DNA of 6,849 nucleotides from Actinomycetota bacterium (GTDB lineage Bacteria > Actinomycetota > Humimicrobiia > Humimicrobiales > Humimicrobiaceae), in assembly GCA_023488645.1 (NCBI GenBank), contig JAMDDL010000105.1, positions 1-6,849 of the forward strand, written 5' to 3'. Below the pieces are notes generated by a model that ran no database searches, was not told the origin of the DNA, and worked only from the letters and a program-made list of their open reading frames with translations. A program made the position numbers and the translations under genes. Every line of letters begins with the position of its first letter. Within the stretch, counting starts at the first letter, position 1. Shown here one piece after another: positions 1 through 6,105 of this stretch.

Positions 1-1
1 A

Positions 2-1069
2 AAAAAATGGCTAAATGAAGGACTTCCAAAAACAGCAGACACTCCTTATATTAATGCTCTTGATGCAAAAATAGTCAGAGAATCTGATGATATAGCCGGA
101 AGCGATGAACTTACCGATAAAAATATATTAAATTATTTTAATCTTGATTCATATCTGGTTAAATTCCCTTTCGACCTCTCACCAATGCTTCCTCAAAAAA
201 CAATTGAGGACAATATGAATTACAAAATCTATCTTGACAGTTATGGTTTAAAGAAAAAAGAAGGAAAGATAACAGCAGGAATACCAATGGTTATTGAATA
301 TCCGATAAAAAACAAAAGGGATTTTTATAACTACAGAGATCTTTATGACAATGATTACAGAAAAAGGCTCCCCGGTAACTGGAATGAGTTAAAGGAAAAG
401 TTAAAAAACAGAGATTTTCCGATAAGACTTGGCGGAGGTCCTTACGGATTTTCATTTTTTCCGAGACATCTTATGGGTGATGTAATATATATGACAAGCA
501 TGTATGATGATCCTGATTTTCTAAAGGAGTTCAATGAGTTCTTTCTTAATCTTGTGATGAATTACTGGTCACTGATTTTAAGGGACATTGAAATAGACTG
601 CATTTTTATTCTTGAAGACATAGCTTACAGATCAGGTTCATTTATTTCAGGTGAAATGTTCAAGGAATTTTTAACACCTTATTATATTAAGTTTATAGAT
701 TTTTTAAAGCAGTTCAAGATTAAAAATATACTTGTTGACTGTGACGGTTTAATTGACGAGCTTATACCTTTGTGGATAGAAGCCGGTGTTACAGGCATCT
801 TTCCTATAGAAGCAATAAATGATGTTTCGGAAATCAGACAAAAATATCCAAAACTTCAAATGATGGGAGGAATTGACAAGAGACTGCTTTTTAAGGAAGG
901 AACTAAAAAGGGGATAGATACCGAACTTGAAAAAATTAATAAACTTTTAGATAAGGGCGGCTATGTTCCCCACATTGATCACGCAGTTTCAGAAGATGTT
1001 ACCTGGGATAATTTTAAATATTACAGGAAAAAGTTAAATGATATAATTGATAACAAAGCAAAAATATAA
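2..1069 (+). CDS. URO-D superfamily protein (uroporphyrinogen decarboxylase-like), 5' end cut by window edge
   Basis: The reading frame is open from base 2, so the ATG at 185 is an internal methionine; 355 residues are visible and I estimate about 30-40 are missing upstream. The first visible residues, KKWLNEGLP, match the tryptophan/EGLP region near the start of URO-D-like proteins. Further family marks, in visible-fragment numbering, are a glycine-rich RLGGGPYGF near 142-150, VDCDG at 246-250, GGIDKR near 289-294 and PHIDHAVSEDVTW near 323-335. This is the COG0407 family (TIM-barrel), whose members include HemE and the corrinoid:CoM-type methyltransferases MtaA/MtbA/CmuA. The GGIDKR plus DH pattern fits the large uncharacterised branch, not HemE. 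The zinc motif H-x-C...C of MtaA is not present in that form: V-D-C, then a DH where MtaA has its last Cys. It is likely cytoplasmic. It lies 45 bp before an isomerase-like gene, probably in one operon. Family call is firm; the reaction is unknown. Confidence 0.88.
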   Translation, partial: KKWLNEGLPKTADTPYINALDAKIVRESDDIAGSDELTDKNILNYFNLDSYLVKFPFDLSPMLPQKTIEDNMNYKIYLDSYGLKKKEGKITAGIPMVIEYPIKNKRDFYNYRDLYDNDYRKRLPGNWNELKEKLKNRDFPIRLGGGPYGFSFFPRHLMGDVIYMTSMYDDPDFLKEFNEFFLNLVMNYWSLILRDIEIDCIFILEDIAYRSGSFISGEMFKEFLTPYYIKFIDFLKQFKIKNILVDCDGLIDELIPLWIEAGVTGIFPIEAINDVSEIRQKYPKLQMMGGIDKRLLFKEGTKKGIDTELEKINKLLDKGGYVPHIDHAVSEDVTWDNFKYYRKKLNDIIDNKAKI

Positions 1070-1114
1070 AAAATCTTTATATAATGAAATTAATAATACG
1101 GGAAGGGAGTTTGT

Positions 1115-2533
1115 ATGGGTGCAAAATTAAAAATAGGATTTGTTGCAGGTTTCATGGCAGGATTTTCAACAGAGGGTCTTAAAAAATTTGAGGATTATCA
1201 GGTTGAATTATCGAAGATAGCTTCTGGTATGGATTTTGAACTTGTCAATATTAAAACAATCATTACTTCAATGCCGCAGGCGGAAGCTGTAAGAAAAGAG
1301 CTTGATGATAAAAATATAGATTTCTGTCTGCTCTTTCATCCCTCATACATAATCGGAGATTTTATCTTTGAGATAATGAAGGCAAGAGCTCACTTTGGTT
1401 TATGGGCAATTGAAGAACTGCGCGAAGAAGGACCAATGCCTCTTGCATCTCTGGTAAACCTGTCTCAAAATGCAGGTATAGCAAAAAACAATTTCAGAGG
1501 CAGCCCTAAAAAAATAAAATGGTTCTTCGGAGATATGAATTCAAAATATTTCAAGCCAAGATTTGAAATAACGGTTAAAGCATTAAAGGCTATAAAGGCT
1601 CTTGAAAATGCAAGAGTAGCTCAGATAGGAAAGCTTGCTGATGGTCACATCAATCATATGGTAGATCCAAGGGATATTTATGAAAACTTAAAGGTAAATG
1701 TTTCAAGAGATTACGAAATTGAAGACATCATGGAAATGTCGGAAAAGATTCCTGTGTCTGAAGTTGAAGCTGAACTTAAGAAATTAACAGATAGAGTCAC
1801 CATAGGAAAAGCATCACCCGATAAGATTAAAAGTTCCGTTAAAATGTTTCTTGCCATAAAAAAAATAGCGCAGGAAAATAATTATTCTGCCATAGCATTC
1901 TCCTGCTGGCCAAAACTAATGCCAAAAAAGGAAATGGTTGGATGCCTTATTAATTCCATGTTAAATTCAATTGGCTTACCTGGGGGCTGTGAAGCTGATG
2001 TTCTCAGTACAATATCCATGCTTGTTCTGCATGTCATTACAGAAAGTCCTGTTGCTGTTATGGATCTTCCAAAATTTGACGAAAAGGATGAATCTCTTCT
2101 GTTATGGCATTGCGGCTCTGCCCCGATAGAAATGGCAAACCCGAGAGGATGCATATGTGACAAGCATTACTTTGCAGAATATGAAGAAAGTGTAAAAAAC
2201 TGTGCTCCCATTACAGACATCATCTTCAGAAAATCAGATGTAACAGTATTCAGGTTATTTGATGAGGGCAAGAAGTTTTATTACTTTACAGGAAATTTCT
2301 TTAATGAAGGCAAGAAAGCATTTAACGGAAGCCGCGGCTGGGTAAACAATCTTAAATTATATAATGAGCCTGTAAAGGTGATGGATCTTGCAAACACAAT
2401 GATTATCAACGGACTTCCCCATCACTATCCTATGGTAATGGAAAATGTAAGTGCATATCTTGAAGAAATGGCATACTGGCTTGGTCTTAAGAAAACAGTA
2501 AGGCTTCCATATGCAGACTATCTTTATGTTTAG
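1115..2533 (+). CDS. L-fucose/L-arabinose isomerase-fold protein (COG2407-like), substrate unknown
   Basis: This 472-residue protein has the FucI/AraA-like architecture: an N-terminal alpha/beta region (about 1-165, opening KIGFVAGFMAGF) and a C-terminal catalytic region. The metal and catalytic positions known from E. coli FucI (E337, D361, H528) have plausible counterparts: E293 in GGCEADV, D317 in VMDLP and H436/H437 in GLPHHYPM. WHCG at 331-334 is another typical family stretch. Family members interconvert aldoses and ketoses with a divalent metal, usually Mn2+; related proteins isomerise other sugars, including sulfoquinovose in some sulfoglycolytic bacteria. E. coli FucI is longer (about 590 residues), so this is not an orthologue and no symbol is given. 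The start is supported by GGAAGGGAG at 1101-1109, five bases before the ATG. A CxC at 346-348 near H351 is a feature worth noting. It is likely cytoplasmic and co-transcribed with the URO-D-like gene upstream. Confidence 0.85.
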   Translation: MGAKLKIGFVAGFMAGFSTEGLKKFEDYQVELSKIASGMDFELVNIKTIITSMPQAEAVRKELDDKNIDFCLLFHPSYIIGDFIFEIMKARAHFGLWAIEELREEGPMPLASLVNLSQNAGIAKNNFRGSPKKIKWFFGDMNSKYFKPRFEITVKALKAIKALENARVAQIGKLADGHINHMVDPRDIYENLKVNVSRDYEIEDIMEMSEKIPVSEVEAELKKLTDRVTIGKASPDKIKSSVKMFLAIKKIAQENNYSAIAFSCWPKLMPKKEMVGCLINSMLNSIGLPGGCEADVLSTISMLVLHVITESPVAVMDLPKFDEKDESLLLWHCGSAPIEMANPRGCICDKHYFAEYEESVKNCAPITDIIFRKSDVTVFRLFDEGKKFYYFTGNFFNEGKKAFNGSRGWVNNLKLYNEPVKVMDLANTMIINGLPHHYPMVMENVSAYLEEMAYWLGLKKTVRLPYADYLYV

Positions 2534-2557
2534 GTTAAAAAGCTTGATATTTACAAA

Positions 2558-2586
2558 TCAGGGGCATAGATTTTGCATGCCCCTGA
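2558..2586. terminator. Convergent hairpin, probable bidirectional terminator
   Basis: The arms TCAGGGGCAT (2558-2567) and ATGCCCCTGA (2577-2586) are perfectly complementary over 10 bp, with a 9-base loop. The hairpin sits 24 bases after the isomerase-like stop and 45 bases beyond the stop of the opposing DeoR gene, so it can end both transcripts. No U tract follows on the plus strand. On the minus strand the bases after the stem read TTTGTAAAT, a weak one. It is the only GC-rich stem in the intergenic DNA of this window. Confidence 0.7.
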
Positions 2587-2631
2587 AGAATCATATTAAG
2601 CGTTAAACTAACTATTAATAACATGTATTAA

Positions 2632-3414
2632 TCATACCTTTACTTTTATGACTTCTACCCCTTTTTCTTTTAGGGTTCTTACAATTTCTTCTTCTATAAA
2701 CTCATCGGTAATGATTTTTTTTATAACATCAAAATTTACCCAATTGATTACTCCGCTGATTTTAAATTTATCTGAACTTATCAGACATATGGATTCCTGA
2801 GACTTTTCAGATAATATTTTTTTAATTGCGCAATTATTTGGCATAAATGAATCCATCACCCCGTATTCCTGTGAAAATCCGAAAGTTGAGAAAAAAAATT
2901 TATTTATAAGGACATTTGGAAGAAAAATTTTTGGATCTGTTTCAAGAAAACTTGCTATTTTCTTTTCAAGAAAACCACCGATAATATAAATATTTATATT
3001 ATCCTTACTGATAAATTCATAATCACATAACAATGCCGCTGAATTAGTGACTATTGTAATATTTTTTTCATCTTCATTTTTTAATTCTTCAACAATATAG
3101 TGAGCAGTTGTAGATGAATCTATTGCTATAATATCATTATTTGCGATTAGTTTGATAGCTTCCTTTGCTAAAGCCCGCTTTATTTTGGCATTTTCATCTA
3201 CTCTTTTAAAAAAATCATAAAAGCCTTTCTCATCTATTTTTATTTTTACTCCGCCGTATATTTTCTTTAACTGATTTTGCTTTTCAAGAATTTTAATATC
3301 TTTATAAATTGTAGGTACTGATTTTTTATAAATTTTTGCAAGTTCTTCTGCTGTTGTATCATTTTTATTGTATAAAATCTCCAGTATCTCTTTTCTTCTG
3401 TGCTCTGCTAACAT
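2632..3414 (-). CDS. DeoR-family transcriptional regulator
   Basis: The 260-residue length is usual for the DeoR/GlpR family. Residues 6-57 form the N-terminal DeoR helix-turn-helix, with RRKEILEIL, then TTAEELAKIYKKSVPTIYKDI and the closing KKIYGGV. Residues about 76-235 form the DeoRC sensor domain, a ribose-5-phosphate-isomerase-like fold: IAIDSSTTAHYIVEEL at 96-111 (usual D-x-G-T-T, here DSSTT), ITIVTNSAALL at 119-129, YIIGGFLE at 143-150, and SSDKFKISGV followed by IITDE near 213-238. Family members usually repress sugar or nucleoside catabolic genes and respond to a phosphorylated intermediate; the effector here is unknown. It is divergent from the DUF485-symporter pair and convergent with the URO-D/isomerase pair, so it is the likely local regulator. 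Glycine to serine in the D-x-G-T-T loop could alter the effector pocket. The start ATG has no good ribosome site close by; see the separate entry. Confidence 0.9.
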   Translation of the reverse strand: MLAEHRRKEILEILYNKNDTTAEELAKIYKKSVPTIYKDIKILEKQNQLKKIYGGVKIKIDEKGFYDFFKRVDENAKIKRALAKEAIKLIANNDIIAIDSSTTAHYIVEELKNEDEKNITIVTNSAALLCDYEFISKDNINIYIIGGFLEKKIASFLETDPKIFLPNVLINKFFFSTFGFSQEYGVMDSFMPNNCAIKKILSEKSQESICLISSDKFKISGVINWVNFDVIKKIITDEFIEEEIVRTLKEKGVEVIKVKV

Positions 3415-3447
3415 ATTTTTATCCAGTATAAAAAATTATTAATAAAA

Positions 3448-3453
3448 CTCCTT
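3448..3453 (-). promoter_or_regulatory. Displaced Shine-Dalgarno AAGGAG in the deoR-like leader
   Basis: On the minus strand, AAGGAG lies 33 bases before the annotated ATG at 3414, too far for normal initiation. Two in-frame TAA codons follow it directly (after TTT TAT), so the protein cannot start just after this site. Only ATA and CTG codons lie in frame between those stops and the ATG. The stretch right before the ATG holds only a weak TGGAT. Either the leader folds to bring AAGGAG close, or the gene is translated weakly from the ATG. Confidence 0.4.
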
Positions 3454-3471
3454 ATTTATTTAACTTGCTTT

Positions 3472-3500
3472 ATTATAAATGATAATCTCGTTCATTAAAA
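3472..3500 (-). promoter_or_regulatory. Probable promoter of the deoR-like gene
   Basis: On the minus strand a consensus -10 box TATAAT occupies 3472-3477. With a 17-base spacer the -35 position (3495-3500) reads TTTTAA, a poor match to TTGACA. Transcription would begin near 3465 and give a leader of about 50 bases. A short inverted repeat, ATTAT-N5-ATAAT (3472-3486), covers the -10 box and could be an autoregulatory site, although such symmetry is common by chance in DNA this AT-rich. Confidence 0.45.
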
Positions 3501-3670
3501 TAAAATTTATAATTTAATATAAATTTATATAAGTTATATCTGTAATTTTATCAATGTAAATATGATTTTTAAATTCAAATTGATATTTTTTAAAACATTA
3601 AAGCATACATAAAATCATTCCGGTTAAAAAACTTTTTTAAAAAAACATTTCCAACAATTAATAATATTTG

Positions 3671-3686
3671 TTACAATTTTTTGTAA
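3671..3686. promoter_or_regulatory. Candidate operator, inverted repeat TTACAA-N4-TTGTAA
   Basis: The arms TTACAA (3671-3676) and TTGTAA (3681-3686) are perfectly complementary around a TTTT centre. The element ends nine bases before the TTGACC -35 box of the symporter promoter, a usual place for a regulator. The divergent DeoR-family protein is the obvious candidate binder, which is inference. An RNA hairpin role is unlikely because the site is upstream of the predicted transcription start. Confidence 0.4.
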
Positions 3687-3695
3687 TTTTTTAGC

Positions 3696-3725
3696 TTGAC
3701 CGTCGTCTTTGATTAAAAATTTAAT
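3696..3725 (+). promoter_or_regulatory. Probable promoter of the DUF485-symporter operon
   Basis: TTGACC at 3696-3701 matches the sigma-70 -35 consensus at five of six positions. TTTAAT at 3720-3725 matches the -10 at five of six. The spacer is 18 bases, within the normal range. Transcription would start near 3732, giving a leader of about 60 bases that includes the ATATTAATTT direct repeat and ends in the AAGGGAGG ribosome site. Confidence 0.55.
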
Positions 3726-3793
3726 GGCGTTCTAAAAATAAATCATCAATTTGCATATATTAATTTTCAAATATTAATTTAAGGGAGGCATTA

Positions 3794-4105
3794 ATGGAAC
3801 ATCATACATCATCTGCTGAATGGAAGGAAGATGAAAAGACAGCAAAGCTAAAATCCAGAATTGGCCTCTGGATGTTTTTTATTTATTCAGTGATTTATTC
3901 TGTTTTTATTATTATCAATGTAGTAAACCCGAAGCTTATGGGACTTGATATAGGCAGTTTAAATCTTGCAATTGTTTTCGGTTTCGGTCTTATAATTCTT
4001 GCGCTTATTATGGCTCTTTTGTATAACGCTTTATGCGGCTGGGTGGAGGAAAAAACTTTAAAACTTGAAAAACTTCAGAAAAAATTAAACAAGGAGAACA
4101 GATAA
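3794..4105 (+). CDS. DUF485-family small membrane protein, partner of the ActP-like symporter
   Basis: The 103-residue protein has two membrane segments, about residues 22-44 (starting at RIGLWMFFIYSVIYS) and 56-78, joined by a short loop with NPKLMGLDIG. A polar N-terminus (EHHTSSAEWKEDEK) precedes them, and a charged tail with coiled-coil character (EEKTLKLEKLQKKL, 85-98) follows. The conserved YNALCGWVEEK end of the second helix fits DUF485 (the E. coli YjcH family). DUF485 genes commonly sit directly before actP-type symporters; their role is unproven, perhaps assembly or modulation of the carrier. The start is supported by AAGGGAGG at 3781-3788, five bases before the ATG. The stop codon shares one base with the next start (TAATG), so translational coupling with the symporter is likely. 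It is the first gene after the divergent promoter region. Confidence 0.87.
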   Translation: MEHHTSSAEWKEDEKTAKLKSRIGLWMFFIYSVIYSVFIIINVVNPKLMGLDIGSLNLAIVFGFGLIILALIMALLYNALCGWVEEKTLKLEKLQKKLNKENR

Positions 4106-6072
4106 TGAAATATATTCCGTCATTATGGGCAATACTGATATTTATCTCTATTATAATTATTGTTCTTTACATATCATATTATTTTGCAAAAAAAGCCAGA
4201 ACATCTGATGGATATTTTGCAGCAGGCGGAAAAATTCACTGGTCTGTTAATGGAATAGCTTTCGCTGGTGACTATCTTTCTGCAGCATCCTTTCTGGGTA
4301 TTTGCGGAATGATTGCTGTAGCAGGGTATGATGGATTTTTATATTCAATAGGGTATCTGGCAGGATGGATTGTTGCATTATTTGTTGTTGCCGAACCAAT
4401 CAAGAGACTTGGTAAATATACATTTACAGATGCTGTTGATTCAAAATTTAATTCCAAAGGTATAAAATTAGTGGCAGCAATCAGCACTCTTCTGGTTTCC
4501 CTGTTTTATCTTATACCTCAAATGGTTGGCGCAGGTTCTTTAATAATGCCTTTACTTGGCTTGCCATACTGGACTGGTGTTCTTCTTGTCGGAACTATTG
4601 TTATTATTATAGTTGCAACTGCAGGGATGGCATCAACAACATACGTACAGTTCATAAAAGGAGCTTTACTTCTAGGATTTTCCTTTGCACTTGTTATAAC
4701 AGTATTTTCAAGAGGATTTTCCACTACACCTGATCAGGGAGGAAATATTGCCTATCATGAATTTAAAACAATTCAAATTGAATCTTTAAATAACCAGAAT
4801 ATACAGATAAAAGATAAAAGCTACAGTATTATAAAAAGATATGAAGTAAATAATAATGGAAAATCACTTCTGTTTATTGAGCTGTCAAGGGATAATATTA
4901 ATTCCATATGGAAGGTAAATCCTCAAAAAAACATCCTTGAGGAAACCCTTTTTGTTACACAACTGCCGGATGGCAAAAAATTATATAATGGCGGTACAGT
5001 AGATGAAGAAAGATTCTATCAGGTGGGTAATCTTCTTGATATTGAGGGTAAGTCTCCGGCAAAAACGGGAACGCTTGATCCTTTAAGCTTTTTTGGAGTA
5101 ATTAAAAACAGTAATGTTTTACTCTGGAATAAACAACCTATTAAAGATGGGGATACTGCAATAACCGTGTATTATCAGAGCCCTACACCTGGTTCAGAAA
5201 TATTAAAACCAGGCAGAATTTATAAGCTTGATGCATCAAAAGGGGCTACGCTTAATACTCGCCTTGATTTTATTTCTCTTATGATAGCGCTGTTTTTTGG
5301 AACTGCTGCACTGCCTCATATACTCATACGGTATTATACAGTTCCAAGTCCTATAGCAGCACGTAAGTCAACAATTGTTGCTATTGCAGGTATAGGATTA
5401 TTTTATGTTTTAACATTGTATATGGGGTTAAGCGCAATGACCGGCGGGGTTATTGATCTGACTAATGATAATATGTCTGCTCCCCTGCTTGCCCGTTCAT
5501 TTGGGATAATACTGTTTTCAATAATATCTGCCATTTCCTTTGCTACAGTCTTGGGAACAGTCAGCGGTCTTATATGCGCTTCATCAGGTGCAGTTGCTCA
5601 TGATATCATGGACAGATTTATGGGAATCAAAATGAGTGACAGGAAAAAAGTCAGAGCAGGTAAAATAGCTGCCATAGGTGTTGGAATAATTGCGATGCTT
5701 CTTGGACTGGTTTTTAAAAATATGAATGTTTCATATCTTGTCGGATGGGCTTTTTCCATTGCTGCCTCAGCAAACCTTCCAGCCATATTGATGATATTGT
5801 TCTGGAAAAAAACAACTGCCAAGGGAGTTATTGCCTCAATCAGTGCCGGGCTGATATCAGCACTAACCTTAATTTTACTTTCGCAAAAAACATTTAATGA
5901 AGTTTATAATATTCCTAATGTTACGGCACCTGTGCAGATAAATAACCCTGCAATATTTTCTGTTCCTATCAGCTTTATCTTTTTAATCATTATTTCTTTA
6001 ATAACTCAACCAAAAGAAATTTCAGAAATAAAGACAACAGAAACAGCAAAAGAATCATTTGAAGAAATTTAA
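4105..6072 (+). CDS. ActP-like sodium/solute symporter (SSS family) with large extracellular insert
   Basis: This 655-residue inner-membrane carrier belongs to the solute:sodium symporter family (TC 2.A.21), ActP/MctC branch. Marks of ActP are AGDYLSAASFLG at 54-65, GYDGFLYSIGYLAGW at 74-88, LGKYTFTDA at 102-110, LIPQMVGAGSLI at 136-147, TTYVQFIKGALLL at 178-190, the strong FFGTAALPHILIRYYTVPSP at 397-416 and SFATVLGTVSGLICASSGAVAHDIMDR at 478-504. E. coli ActP has about 549 residues. The excess is a mostly polar stretch at about 205-385 between the sixth core helix and the LDFISLMIAL helix, a loop that faces outward in SSS topology. Characterised relatives move acetate, pyruvate, propionate or similar monocarboxylates with a cation. 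AAGGAG at 4091-4096, eight bases before the ATG, and the one-base overlap with the DUF485 gene fix the start. Substrate is uncertain. No obvious terminator hairpin follows. Confidence 0.9.
   Translation: MKYIPSLWAILIFISIIIIVLYISYYFAKKARTSDGYFAAGGKIHWSVNGIAFAGDYLSAASFLGICGMIAVAGYDGFLYSIGYLAGWIVALFVVAEPIKRLGKYTFTDAVDSKFNSKGIKLVAAISTLLVSLFYLIPQMVGAGSLIMPLLGLPYWTGVLLVGTIVIIIVATAGMASTTYVQFIKGALLLGFSFALVITVFSRGFSTTPDQGGNIAYHEFKTIQIESLNNQNIQIKDKSYSIIKRYEVNNNGKSLLFIELSRDNINSIWKVNPQKNILEETLFVTQLPDGKKLYNGGTVDEERFYQVGNLLDIEGKSPAKTGTLDPLSFFGVIKNSNVLLWNKQPIKDGDTAITVYYQSPTPGSEILKPGRIYKLDASKGATLNTRLDFISLMIALFFGTAALPHILIRYYTVPSPIAARKSTIVAIAGIGLFYVLTLYMGLSAMTGGVIDLTNDNMSAPLLARSFGIILFSIISAISFATVLGTVSGLICASSGAVAHDIMDRFMGIKMSDRKKVRAGKIAAIGVGIIAMLLGLVFKNMNVSYLVGWAFSIAASANLPAILMILFWKKTTAKGVIASISAGLISALTLILLSQKTFNEVYNIPNVTAPVQINNPAIFSVPISFIFLIIISLITQPKEISEIKTTETAKESFEEI
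4717..5259 (+). other. Extracellular insert region within the symporter
   Basis: This encodes about residues 205-385. It is polar, rich in Asn, Lys and Ile, with alternating patterns that suggest beta-strands (TIQIESLNNQNIQIKDKSYSII, a 22-residue stretch around 222-243, is typical in character; INSIWKVNPQ at 265-274 and TAITVYYQ at 351-358 are others). There is no membrane segment or cysteine in it. The frame is continuous and the flanking helices align well with ActP, so this is an inserted loop domain and not an assembly error. Its role is unknown; substrate capture or gating from outside are possibilities. Confidence 0.6.
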
Positions 6073-6105
6073 ATAATTTTAATAAATTCAGTAAATCTAT
6101 TTAAT
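6073..6105. other. Short convergent gap without a clear terminator
   Basis: Thirty-three A/T-rich bases separate the symporter stop from the stop of the opposing thymidylate synthase gene. I see no stable stem. A run of eight T (6109-6116) lies just beyond it, inside the last codons of the opposing gene, and might help end the plus transcript. Confidence 0.5.

Larger units (their letters stand above)
3415..3793. promoter_or_regulatory. AT-rich divergent regulatory region between deoR-like gene and symporter operon
   Basis: This 379-bp gap has no convincing coding frame. It holds a promoter on each strand (separate entries), the inverted repeat TTACAA-N4-TTGTAA at 3671-3686, the palindrome TTAAAAAA-C-TTTTTTAA at 3624-3640, a 9-bp direct repeat AAATTTATA at 3503-3511 and 3521-3529, and a 10-bp direct repeat ATATTAATTT at 3757-3766 and 3771-3780. 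It is much longer than the other gaps here (45, 98 and 33 bases), in keeping with a regulated divergent pair. No GC-rich fold resembling a riboswitch is visible. Confidence 0.6.

Noticed and set aside
2..1069. Naming the first gene hemE or mtaA
   Set aside because: The sequence lacks the MtaA H-x-C...C zinc pattern, and the GGIDKR/DH pattern points to the uncharacterised branch of the superfamily and not to HemE.
1882..2163. Minus-strand open frame of 93 codons
   Set aside because: It lies wholly inside the isomerase-like gene, has no ribosome site that I could see and no recognisable domain; it is a shadow frame.
1115..2533. Naming the second gene fucI or araA
   Set aside because: Only the fold and metal ligands are supported; the length and sequence differ from E. 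coli FucI, and relatives act on varied sugars.
3576..3753. Distant inverted 9-mers CAAATTGAT (3576-3584) and ATCAATTTG (3745-3753) as paired operator half-sites
   Set aside because: A single 9-bp match separated by 160 bases is expected fairly often in AT-rich DNA and no protein geometry supports it.
3415..3793. Riboswitch or small RNA gene in the long divergent gap
   Set aside because: The region is almost all A/T with no stable GC stem, multi-helix layout or terminator; protein-bound operators explain it better.
4272..4724. Two minus-strand open frames (4272-4487 and 4518-4724)
   Set aside because: Both are antisense to conserved ActP helices and their translations look like antisense of membrane-helix codons.
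4717..5259. Frameshift or assembly artefact in the symporter
   Set aside because: The frame is uninterrupted, codon use matches the flanks, and conserved ActP helices continue on both sides.
5598..5822. Minus-strand open frame of 74 codons
   Set aside because: Antisense to conserved symporter sequence, with no independent support.
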